From Fulvivirga lutea (GTDB lineage: Bacteria; Bacteroidota; Bacteroidia; Cytophagales; Cyclobacteriaceae), in contig NZ_CP070608.1 of the NCBI RefSeq assembly GCF_017068455.1, positions 730,501 to 794,500 on the forward strand: DNA of 64,000 nt, read 5' to 3'. The notes under the pieces were generated by a model. The model saw nothing but the letters and a program-made list of their open reading frames with translations, had not been told where the DNA came from and ran no database searches. Both the position numbers and the translations under genes were made by a program. Each line of letters starts with the position of its first letter. Within the stretch, counting starts at the first letter, position 1. Below, piece by piece: positions 25,757 through 32,944 of this stretch.

Positions 25757-26689
25757 TTATTTCCACTTAATTACGTTGCCATTCTTTTTCACGTTAACAT
25801 AATCTGGTATAGAGTCCAGAATTTCTTTATGCAATGTTTCTACAAGCTTTCTTTTCAGATAACTACGATGCATTACAATGCTTACTTCCCTTACTGGTTT
25901 AGGGTCAATAAAAGGTCGTAGAGAATTTTTTTCATTAGATGTTAAATCCAATGTAGCCAATTGAGGTAGCAAAGTCATACCGCCATGTTTATCTACAATC
26001 TTTTTTAACGCCTCCAGAGAACCACTTTCGTATTTAAATTGGCTATCACGATCTTTATAAGTATGGCAAAGATTCAATACTTGCTCCCTAAAACAATGAC
26101 CTTCATTTAAAAGCCAAATATCGTCATCTGAAATATCATCAACGTGTAGCTCCTTTTTATCATATAGGGCACTTCTGTGAGAAACATAGCCATAAAATTC
26201 TTCATAAAAAAGTGGCTTTTCCACTAATCCCGGATCGTTATAAGGGGTTACGATAATACCCAAATCAAGAGTTTCGTTCTTCAGTCGCTTAATTACTTCT
26301 TCAGTCACTAACTCATACACCTTCAATTTTACATTTGAGTATTTTTTAATAAAGTTATTGATGAACAAAGGCAAGAGGTACGGTCCCAAAGTGGGTATGA
26401 TACCGATAGTTAATTCACCGGCAACATCTCCTTTTTCATCAGAAACTATTTCAGAAACCCTTTTAGCGTCACTAATGACAGTTCTGGCCTGTGCAATAAT
26501 TCGTTTGCCAATATCTGTGGGCATCACGGGTTGTTTGCTTCTATCAAAAATTAACACCCCCAGCTGATCTTCTAACTTTTGTATTTGCATACTAAGTGTT
26601 GGCTGCGTCACAAAACATGCTTCGGCTGCTTTGCCGAAATGCCTATGATTATCCACCGCAATAATGTATTCAAATTGTATGAGCGTCAT
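25757..26689 (-). CDS. oxyR: LysR-type peroxide sensor OxyR
   Basis: This 310-residue LysR-type regulator has an N-terminal winged helix-turn-helix (HFGKAAEACFVTQPTLSMQIQKLEDQLG) and a periplasmic-binding-fold effector domain. The redox pair Cys199 and Cys208 (GHCFREQVLNLC) falls at the same residue numbers as in E. coli OxyR, where peroxide converts it to a disulfide and switches the factor to an activator. The LTIGIIPTLGPYLLP and ETLDLGII segments also match OxyR. It is co-transcribed with the downstream PLP enzyme. The 172-nt gap upstream holds no gene; no catalase or peroxidase gene is adjacent. Confidence 0.93.
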   Translation of the reverse strand: MTLIQFEYIIAVDNHRHFGKAAEACFVTQPTLSMQIQKLEDQLGVLIFDRSKQPVMPTDIGKRIIAQARTVISDAKRVSEIVSDEKGDVAGELTIGIIPTLGPYLLPLFINNFIKKYSNVKLKVYELVTEEVIKRLKNETLDLGIIVTPYNDPGLVEKPLFYEEFYGYVSHRSALYDKKELHVDDISDDDIWLLNEGHCFREQVLNLCHTYKDRDSQFKYESGSLEALKKIVDKHGGMTLLPQLATLDLTSNEKNSLRPFIDPKPVREVSIVMHRSYLKRKLVETLHKEILDSIPDYVNVKKNGNVIKWK

Positions 26690-26861
26690 ACCTCTAATTT
26701 ATGAAACACCTATAAATAGTTTCTATTAATTAATAATATCCATAATCAAAACACAATGAGGCAATTAGGAGGGCACGGGACTTAGTTGACAACAACTTAG
26801 GTTGTTTTAGCCGTTTTTATTGTGTTCAAGAGGCTTAGCGGTGTATATTCGTTAATAATTT
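26690..26861. other. Divergent intergenic region between oxyR and response regulator
   Basis: These 172 bases separate two divergent genes and must hold both promoters. A TATATTCG at about 26844 resembles a weak -7 box for the response regulator; no convincing -33/-7 pair or OxyR palindrome was found by eye. No coding frame of note. Confidence 0.4.
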
Positions 26862-27518
26862 ATGTCTAAGTGGACCATATATATTGCCGATGATCAAACC
26901 TTATTCAGGAAGGGTATGGCAAGGCTTGTTAAATCATTCCGATCGGTTAAAGAAGTTAAGGAGGCATCCAACGGTAAAGAGATGTTGGAACTAGTAAAAC
27001 AACAACCGCCTGATGCCATACTAATGGACTTGGATATGCCTGTGATGGATGGTGTGGAGGCAACGGAGAAAATCATTGCTAAATATCCAACTGTTAAAAT
27101 TGTCATCCTTTCTATGCATAATGATTATCAGCATATTCTTTATTTGATGGAGTCAGGTGCCCATGCGTTTCTTCAAAAGAATGCTGAGCCTGAAGAAGTA
27201 AAATTAGCTCTGGAATCTGTTATTGCAAAAGACTTCTATCAAAACGAGTTGGTAGTGGAAGCCCTTAGAAAAGGTGTAATGGAGCATGGTAAAAAAATGA
27301 GCAGACCGGCATTTGAAGGAAACTCATCACTAACTGACAGAGAAAAAGAAGTGCTACATATGATTTGTAAGGAACTCACTATGAAAGAGATCGGTGATAA
27401 ACTATCATTAAGTGAGAAAACCATTCAAAACCACCGGGCCCGAATAATGGAAAAAATAGGTGCCCGAAATACCGTAGGCATGGTCAAATATGCTTTTCAA
27501 ATAGGTCTAATTAAATAA
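26862..27518 (+). CDS. NarL/LuxR-family response regulator
   Basis: This 218-residue protein has an N-terminal receiver domain (acidic pair Asp10-Asp11, phospho-acceptor Asp56 in LMDLDMPVMDG) and a C-terminal LuxR-type helix-turn-helix (LTDREKEVLHMICKELTMKEIGDKLSLSEKTIQNHRARIMEKIG). These proteins dimerise on phosphorylation and bind DNA. There is no adjacent histidine kinase, so it is an orphan response regulator in this window; its partner must lie elsewhere. The receiver's acidic residues are complete, so it should be phosphorylatable. It is followed by a weak terminator-like hairpin and a separate degenerate receiver. Confidence 0.92.
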   Translation: MSKWTIYIADDQTLFRKGMARLVKSFRSVKEVKEASNGKEMLELVKQQPPDAILMDLDMPVMDGVEATEKIIAKYPTVKIVILSMHNDYQHILYLMESGAHAFLQKNAEPEEVKLALESVIAKDFYQNELVVEALRKGVMEHGKKMSRPAFEGNSSLTDREKEVLHMICKELTMKEIGDKLSLSEKTIQNHRARIMEKIGARNTVGMVKYAFQIGLIK

Positions 27519-27547
27519 TTTATCATTAGGGGTTTTTCTTCAAAATG

Positions 27548-27574
27548 TTAGGTAAAAACACCTAATCATTTTTT
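27548..27574 (+). terminator. Weak terminator-like hairpin
   Basis: TTAGGT-N6-ACCTAA forms a 6-bp stem, and TCATTTTTTG follows. It lies 30 nt after the response regulator stop. The stem is short and AT-rich, so efficiency is doubtful. Confidence 0.4.
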
Positions 27575-27700
27575 GGCTGATTTCATTTAACCAATTGACA
27601 ATCAGGCACTAACGCTTTTATTTGAATTACATCCCTTTTCCAATTTACCTCAAGACAATTGCTTAGTTAAATATCTTGCTTTTCCTAACTGAAATTAATT

Positions 27701-28147
27701 ATGGAAAAGCAGCGAGTATTAGTCATTCATCAGAACGAGAAAACAAGACAAGGAATTCATAAAATCCTATCGAACTACAATTTTGAATTACTTTATGCTG
27801 CTGATGGTTTGGAAGGTTTGGCTGCATCAAAGTACGATTGCCCAGATTTAATCATAACAGACATTAATTTACCAATTCTCGATGGCGTTTCGTTAAGTCA
27901 AATGCTCAGAAATGACTGCTGCACAAAAAATATTCCAATCATTATTCTTAACGACAACTTGAATTATCAATTTGCTTGCCAGGCTCGTAGTTTGAATGCC
28001 AAAGCATTTTTGATGCGCCCTTATTTAGATAATTCGTTGGTCTATGCTGTTAATAGGGCGTTGGGCAATAATATTCCTAAAGCCGATAATCGGCTGCCTT
28101 ACCATCTTGCGATAAAAACTAATAAACCCGTTTTGGCAAGAGGTTAA
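27701..28147 (+). CDS. Stand-alone receiver-domain protein with degenerate active site
   Basis: This 148-residue protein is a CheY-like receiver with the phospho-acceptor Asp54 retained in LIITDINLPILDG, but other active-site residues are altered. The acidic pair before it is replaced by HQNE (residues 10-13), the Ser/Thr position is Asn (IIILNDN), and the conserved Lys near the C-terminus is Arg (FLMRPY). Mg2+ and phosphate chemistry is therefore likely impaired; it may act as a constitutive or non-phosphorylated partner. The C-terminal ~28 residues are basic and unordered-looking. It is not fused to an output domain. Neighbours are another response regulator and two small proteins. Confidence 0.82.
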   Translation: MEKQRVLVIHQNEKTRQGIHKILSNYNFELLYAADGLEGLAASKYDCPDLIITDINLPILDGVSLSQMLRNDCCTKNIPIIILNDNLNYQFACQARSLNAKAFLMRPYLDNSLVYAVNRALGNNIPKADNRLPYHLAIKTNKPVLARG

Positions 28148-28318
28148 TTGATCCATACAAAATCTTAGTAAAAGTTGTAGTGTTATCCTGTGTTTAAATT
28201 AAACCAGGAGCCGATACCTAAGGTAACTTCAAAATCAACAAATCGTTACCCTTACTTAACATTCGAACTTTAATGCGTCAATTTCGTTTTATTAGTGTAA
28301 CCACTACAACCTAATAAT
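28148..28318. other. Intergenic region ahead of small-protein pair
   Basis: These 171 bases contain no coding frame of note. An 18-nt string at 28272-28289 recurs exactly at 37584-37601, and TAACCACTAC at 28298-28307 is shared with the leader of the second small gene (28605-28614). Confidence 0.4.
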
Positions 28319-28513
28319 ATGGAAACCACTACAAAAAAACAGGCTATTGTTCAGTCGATTAATTCGATGAACGAGGCTGAAATGGAAAAAGTCATTGGTT
28401 TTATTCGGGATTTGATTTACTCACCTGATCAAGACCGGGATTATTTGGAATTCAAAAGAAAAGGTCTCAAGGAAATTCAAGACGCGCTCGGTTCTGCCCC
28501 AAGGGCAGTTTAG
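28319..28513 (+). CDS. Small charged protein, paralogue 1 (64 aa)
   Basis: I do not recognise a family. The 64-residue protein has a predicted helical N-terminal half (TKKQAIVQSINSMNEAEMEKVIGFIRDL) in which QAI, M, KVI and FI are shared with the next small protein at the same spacing. The N-terminal helix resembles the start of DUF2281/VapB-type antitoxin helices (leucine or isoleucine repeat followed by VxxFIxxL), which is only a loose likeness. No Cys, signal peptide or membrane helix. Its leader contains TAACCACTAC, also found upstream of the paralogue. The pair probably arose by tandem duplication. Confidence 0.65.
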   Translation: METTTKKQAIVQSINSMNEAEMEKVIGFIRDLIYSPDQDRDYLEFKRKGLKEIQDALGSAPRAV

Positions 28514-28618
28514 CAGTTTGTTTATCACGTATTTTTACGTAGTTAAACTACTGATTTTCAGGGGTTGATATGTGAAGTTGATGTTTCTAACTTACATTAG
28601 GAATTAACCACTACCTCA

Positions 28619-28828
28619 ATGAAAGACCAGACAAAAAAACAAGCAATCATTCATTCGCTCCAAGAAATGGATGATAAAAATGCCGATAAGGTTATTCGAT
28701 TCATTAATAACCTGTTCTTTGATAGCTTCAAAAATGCAACACGGCAGAAGCTCAAAGAAAAGGCGATGCGTCAAATACAAAAAGCATTACAAAAGCATGC
28801 TGCTGAGGCATCCTTACGAAGAGCTTAG
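28619..28828 (+). CDS. Small charged protein, paralogue 2 (69 aa)
   Basis: This 69-residue protein aligns with the preceding small protein: TKKQAI at residues 5-10, then M at the same position, KVIRFINNL, a polar stretch, and KxxxxQIQKAL near the C-terminus. About a third of positions are identical. It lacks membrane helices and Cys. The leader shares the TAACCACTAC string and ATTAG a few bases before it with paralogue 1, so the upstream region was duplicated too. The last 4 nt overlap the convergent rluD gene. Function unknown. Confidence 0.65.
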   Translation: MKDQTKKQAIIHSLQEMDDKNADKVIRFINNLFFDSFKNATRQKLKEKAMRQIQKALQKHAAEASLRRA

Positions 28829-29850
28829 TTGTATTGCACATAATGCTCCCACTTTTCGATTACTTCGGTAAAATCCTGAGGTAATTCACTATCGAATTGC
28901 ATGGTTTTTTTAGTAACAGGGTGAATAAAACCTAATGATTTAGCGTGCAGTGCTTGTCTGGGAATAATTTTAAAACAGTTATCCACAAAGCTTTTATATT
29001 TTGAAAACTGTGTTCCCTTCAACAATTTATCACCACCGTAAGTGGCATCATTAAATAAAGGATGCCCTAAATGCTTCATGTGAGCTCTTATCTGGTGAGT
29101 TCTACCCGTTTCTAAATTGCATTTTATGAGAGATACATATCTCAAATCTTTGAGTATTTCATAATGTGTAATGGCATGCCTACCAATTTCCGGATCTTCA
29201 TAAGCAACTGTTACTCGCCTGTCTTTTAAACTTCTGCCCAGATTTATATCAATGGTGCCTTTTTCTTCTTTAGGAACCCCCCACACTAAAGCATAATAAG
29301 TTCTTTCAATACTGTGATCAAAAAACTGTTTGGCAAGACCGTTCATAGCTGTTTCGGTTTTAGCTATTACCAAAAGCCCAGAAGTATCTTTGTCTATTCG
29401 ATGTACCAAGCCGGGGCGACCTTCATTGCCTTGCATTTCAGGAAGGTTTTGAAAATGATACGTTAAAGCATTTACCAATGTGCCCGACCAGTTTTGATAA
29501 GCTGGATGTACAACCATTCCCGCTTCCTTATTCACTACTAGTAAGTGCTCATCTTCGTAAACAATATTAAGTGGTATATTTTCCGGCACAACATCCGTAT
29601 CGCGTGGCGGCTCAGGCATTGAAACCGTAATTACATCGGCAGGCTTTACCTTGTAATTAGATTTTACTTTTTCTCCATTCACCTCTACAAAACCATCTGC
29701 AATACCTGATTGTATTTTGCTGCGCGTTGAATTGGCGATGCGATCCATTAAGAATTTATCTATTCTCAATGGTGCTTGTCCGGGATCTGCTACAATACGA
29801 TGATGTTCAAAGAGGTCGTCATTTTCCTCTTCAAATGCCTGATTTTCCAT
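28825..29850 (-). CDS. rluD: RluA-family 23S rRNA pseudouridine synthase
   Basis: This 341-residue protein has an N-terminal S4-like RNA-binding region (RIDKFLMDRIANSTRSKIQSGI) and the RluA-family catalytic motif HRIDKDTSGLLVIAK (Asp of HRxDxxT is the nucleophile). The GRTHQIRAHMKHLGHPL signature is also present. It isomerises uridines in the helix 69 stem-loop of 23S rRNA in the RluD subfamily; RluC-like specificity is a weaker alternative. The start codon at 29850 is 4 nt from a TACTTTTG box on the same strand, suggesting a leaderless transcript. Convergent with the small-protein pair. Confidence 0.9.
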   Translation of the reverse strand: MENQAFEEENDDLFEHHRIVADPGQAPLRIDKFLMDRIANSTRSKIQSGIADGFVEVNGEKVKSNYKVKPADVITVSMPEPPRDTDVVPENIPLNIVYEDEHLLVVNKEAGMVVHPAYQNWSGTLVNALTYHFQNLPEMQGNEGRPGLVHRIDKDTSGLLVIAKTETAMNGLAKQFFDHSIERTYYALVWGVPKEEKGTIDINLGRSLKDRRVTVAYEDPEIGRHAITHYEILKDLRYVSLIKCNLETGRTHQIRAHMKHLGHPLFNDATYGGDKLLKGTQFSKYKSFVDNCFKIIPRQALHAKSLGFIHPVTKKTMQFDSELPQDFTEVIEKWEHYVQYN

Positions 29851-29854
29851 GAAG

Positions 29855-29862
29855 CAAAAGTA
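29855..29862 (-). promoter_or_regulatory. Candidate -7 box of rluD
   Basis: On the minus strand TACTTTTG fits TAnnTTTG perfectly and ends 4 nt upstream of the rluD ATG. No TTG lies at the expected distance for -33. If used, the transcript would start at or within the start codon. Confidence 0.45.
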
Positions 29863-29941
29863 CGATTAAAAATTAACGTATTATTGTCGACAAATTTTGA
29901 AAACCGTAACTGTGTTAATTGAGCTCATTTAATAATTGATC

Positions 29942-30511
29942 ATGAAACAAATTTTATTAATAACATTAGCATTGTCTTTAACAAATTGCTCTAGTGACGA
30001 TGAAGAAGTAATAATTCAAGAAGAATCAGGATTGACTGTTTCAGTTGACGATAAGGAAATTATATATGTAGACAATGTAATTGCAGGACTTAGAAACAGT
30101 ACAATTACTGATGGCAATGTATTATTTATAAATGCAAACAACGAAAATGGTGAAGCATTCGAGCTTCAAATTCATAATTGGCTGCATAACGGAGCTACTG
30201 AAAATGCAATCTTAAACGGACGATACTATTTTACTTTAGAAAATTCTGAGCTAAATGGGAATTGTATAGATGACCCTAGCTACTTTGAACCGAAGTGTCG
30301 CTTTGGTCTTGGAGGAATTGTTCAAACACCATACTTTATAAGTGCCTCATTGGGTAAAATGGGTTATCTTGATATTCTAATGGATACCATAAACAGAACT
30401 GTTACATATGATCTAAATGCTGAGGCAGGGTTTCAAGAAAGACCTGGGTCAGATACAACAATAGTTAAACTTCGTTCGATTTATGAGCTTTCATACATAA
30501 TTGATAAATAG
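29942..30511 (+). CDS. Hypothetical lipoprotein
   Basis: I do not recognise a family. This 189-residue protein starts at the ATG at 29942 (a TTG two codons earlier is less likely). The lipoprotein signal peptide MKQILLITLALSLTNC places the lipobox Cys at residue 16, followed by SSDDEE. The body is beta-rich (VFTLENSELNGN-like stretch at 90-105) with two Cys in NCIDDPSYFEPKCRFG that could form a disulfide. It stands alone, converging with the ABC permease gene after 7 nt. Confidence 0.7.
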   Translation: MKQILLITLALSLTNCSSDDEEVIIQEESGLTVSVDDKEIIYVDNVIAGLRNSTITDGNVLFINANNENGEAFELQIHNWLHNGATENAILNGRYYFTLENSELNGNCIDDPSYFEPKCRFGLGGIVQTPYFISASLGKMGYLDILMDTINRTVTYDLNAEAGFQERPGSDTTIVKLRSIYELSYIIDK

Positions 30512-30518
30512 CAAAAGG

Positions 30519-32873
30519 CTACTCACTCCTTAAACATTTGGCTGGATTAACATTAGCCGCTTTAACAGCTTGAGAACCCACAGCAATCCATGCGATAATG
30601 ATAGAAACGAACGCGGCAAGTATAAATAGCCAGTAGCTTAGTTCTATTCTAAAAGCAAAACGCTCTAGCCACATTCCTATTAGGTAATAACTGATTGGTA
30701 ATGCTATAGCAATCGCTAGTAAAACGAGCTTTGTAAAATCGCCTGAGAGTAACAGAATAATGTTTGTAGCACTGGAACCCAATGCCTTTCGAATTCCAAT
30801 TTCTTTGATTCTGCGTTCGGCAGTAAAGGCAGCTAAACCAAACAACCCCAAGCAAGAGATCAAAATGGCCAACACAGCAAAATACTGTGATAAGGTTGCC
30901 ACTCTTTGTTCTGCGGCATATTGCCTTTGAAATCGTTCATCCAAAAACTGGTAATCAAATGTAAAACCAGGATTATATGCCGCATAAAAGTCATTAATAG
31001 CTTCAAGTGTTTCACTTTCTTTTCCAGACTCAATTCTGGCCATAATGTTCCATGTGTTTTCAGGATTTAACATAAAAAAGGCAGGTTCTACTTCGCTATG
31101 TAACGATTGGTAATGAAAATCTTTAACCACTCCAATAATCTCCATGGTGTTATCTCCCCATAATTTTATTGTTTGACCTATCGGATTCTCAAAACCCATA
31201 ATTTCAATTGCCTTCTCGTTAAAAATGATTTTCGTACTATCTGCTCCAAAATCTTTAGAAAAAGACCTTCCTTCTAACATTTCCATCTGCATAGTTTCAA
31301 TAAAATCATAGCCAACTCTCATATTCTCAAATAGAATCAAGTCGTCAGGATTTTTTCCTTCCCAATCAAGGCCACTTGTATTATTCTGTCTGCCGATCAT
31401 ACTATGGCCTATGGGCGATGCATTCACCACACCGGGTACTTTTTTCAATTCACTAATAAAGGTTTCTTTATTGTCGGCCACTTTTCCTTCAATTCCAAAG
31501 TAAATGATGTTGTCGTTATTGTAACCAAGGCTTTTATTCTGAACAAATTGAATTTGCTTGTAGATAACTATTACAGAAACAATTAAGATCACAGATAATG
31601 TAAATTGAAAGACAACCAGTCCTTTACGTGCCCACAACTCACCCAAGGAACCTTTCAGTTCACCTTTTAGAATACGAACTGTATTAAATCCACTCAGATA
31701 AAGTGCAGGATAGCTGCCTGCCAAAACCCCAGTAAAAAATAAAACTGCAAATAGTGATGCTAACAGTTTCGCATCAAATTCTAATACAATCTGCTTGCCT
31801 GTAATTTCATTGAATTGAGGAAGTAATAGCCATATTAGAAAGATAGATAAGGCCAGAGAGAAAAAGGTAATTAAAATAGACTCTGATAAATATTGCATTA
31901 CAAGTCCACCTTTTTTTGCCCCAACTGCTTTTTTTATACCTACTTCCTTCATTCTGCGCGAAGCCCGGGCTGTTGATAAATTCATAAAATTGATGCAGGC
32001 GATAACCAAAATGAAAACGGCAACAAGTGAGAATAGCCTTACATATTCTATTCTCCCGCCATCGGGCTGTGCATTTTTATAACGCCCATTTAAATAGAGG
32101 TCTGAGTATTGGTGCAAGAAGAGAGTAACATTTGAGCTTTCATTTCTTTCCTTTACAAAACCGGCAATTTTTTGTGAAACATCCTCAGCATTAGCACCCT
32201 CCACTAGTGTAACAAAAGTACTTGGCCCATTATTGCCCCATTGCGTTACCCAATTATTATCATCTTTAAACTTTTCAAAGGATAGTACAAAATCGAACTG
32301 ATAGGAGCTATGCCTTGGAGTTCCCTCATAAACACCTGAAACTACAAACTCTTCTTCATGTTCGAATTCTACTACTCTACCAACAACATTCTCAGCAGTC
32401 TCAAATAATTGTTCAGCCAACGACTCAGAAATTACGATGTTCTTTTTGTCCATAAGTACCTGATCGGCATCACCATGTTTTAGGCCATAGGAAAAAAGGT
32501 TAAAAAACTCTGGGCCAACATAAAAGCCATCAGCCTTCACACTATGTTCGCCAATAGAAAGAGTATTGCTGGTTATCCAGGTTGTAGTTGCAGCATGCTC
32601 AATTTCAGGTATTTCCTCCTTTAGCGTTTCTGCCAGTAACCCCGGGGTGGACCAGGTTGTCATCACATGATCAGCATATTGCTGATGCTCCATAACGCGA
32701 AATAAACGTTCATTCTTGGCATGAAACTGATCCATTTGCAGCTCATCGATCACCCAAAGGTAGATGAGGAGTGTACAAACTAACCCTGCGGTTAGGCCTA
32801 TCAGGTTAATTAAAAATGAGCTTTTGAAGCGTTTAAACGAACGTAATGTGAGAAGTAAGTTGTGTTTGAACAT
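30519..32873 (-). CDS. FtsX/MacB-like ABC transporter permease
   Basis: This 784-residue protein has the MacB-type duplicated layout: a first transmembrane helix (about residues 20-42), a large periplasmic MacB_PCD-like domain, three helices around residues 285-405, then a second helix, second periplasmic domain and three C-terminal helices. The cytoplasmic loop motif ARASRRMKEVGIKKAVGA and its twin TAERRIKEIGIRKALGSS mark FtsX-domain permeases that couple to an ATPase. No ATPase gene is adjacent, as is common for this Bacteroidota family. The substrate is unknown; such proteins export peptides, lipoproteins or antibiotics. It is followed by the metalloprotease gene upstream on the same strand. 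Confidence 0.87.
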   Translation of the reverse strand: MFKHNLLLTLRSFKRFKSSFLINLIGLTAGLVCTLLIYLWVIDELQMDQFHAKNERLFRVMEHQQYADHVMTTWSTPGLLAETLKEEIPEIEHAATTTWITSNTLSIGEHSVKADGFYVGPEFFNLFSYGLKHGDADQVLMDKKNIVISESLAEQLFETAENVVGRVVEFEHEEEFVVSGVYEGTPRHSSYQFDFVLSFEKFKDDNNWVTQWGNNGPSTFVTLVEGANAEDVSQKIAGFVKERNESSNVTLFLHQYSDLYLNGRYKNAQPDGGRIEYVRLFSLVAVFILVIACINFMNLSTARASRRMKEVGIKKAVGAKKGGLVMQYLSESILITFFSLALSIFLIWLLLPQFNEITGKQIVLEFDAKLLASLFAVLFFTGVLAGSYPALYLSGFNTVRILKGELKGSLGELWARKGLVVFQFTLSVILIVSVIVIYKQIQFVQNKSLGYNNDNIIYFGIEGKVADNKETFISELKKVPGVVNASPIGHSMIGRQNNTSGLDWEGKNPDDLILFENMRVGYDFIETMQMEMLEGRSFSKDFGADSTKIIFNEKAIEIMGFENPIGQTIKLWGDNTMEIIGVVKDFHYQSLHSEVEPAFFMLNPENTWNIMARIESGKESETLEAINDFYAAYNPGFTFDYQFLDERFQRQYAAEQRVATLSQYFAVLAILISCLGLFGLAAFTAERRIKEIGIRKALGSSATNIILLLSGDFTKLVLLAIAIALPISYYLIGMWLERFAFRIELSYWLFILAAFVSIIIAWIAVGSQAVKAANVNPAKCLRSE

Positions 32874-32944
32874 GACCTTTTTAACTGGTTAGGTTCTAAA
32901 GACCGTCAAACACAACTAAAGGTTGTATGTGTTACGAATTAATT

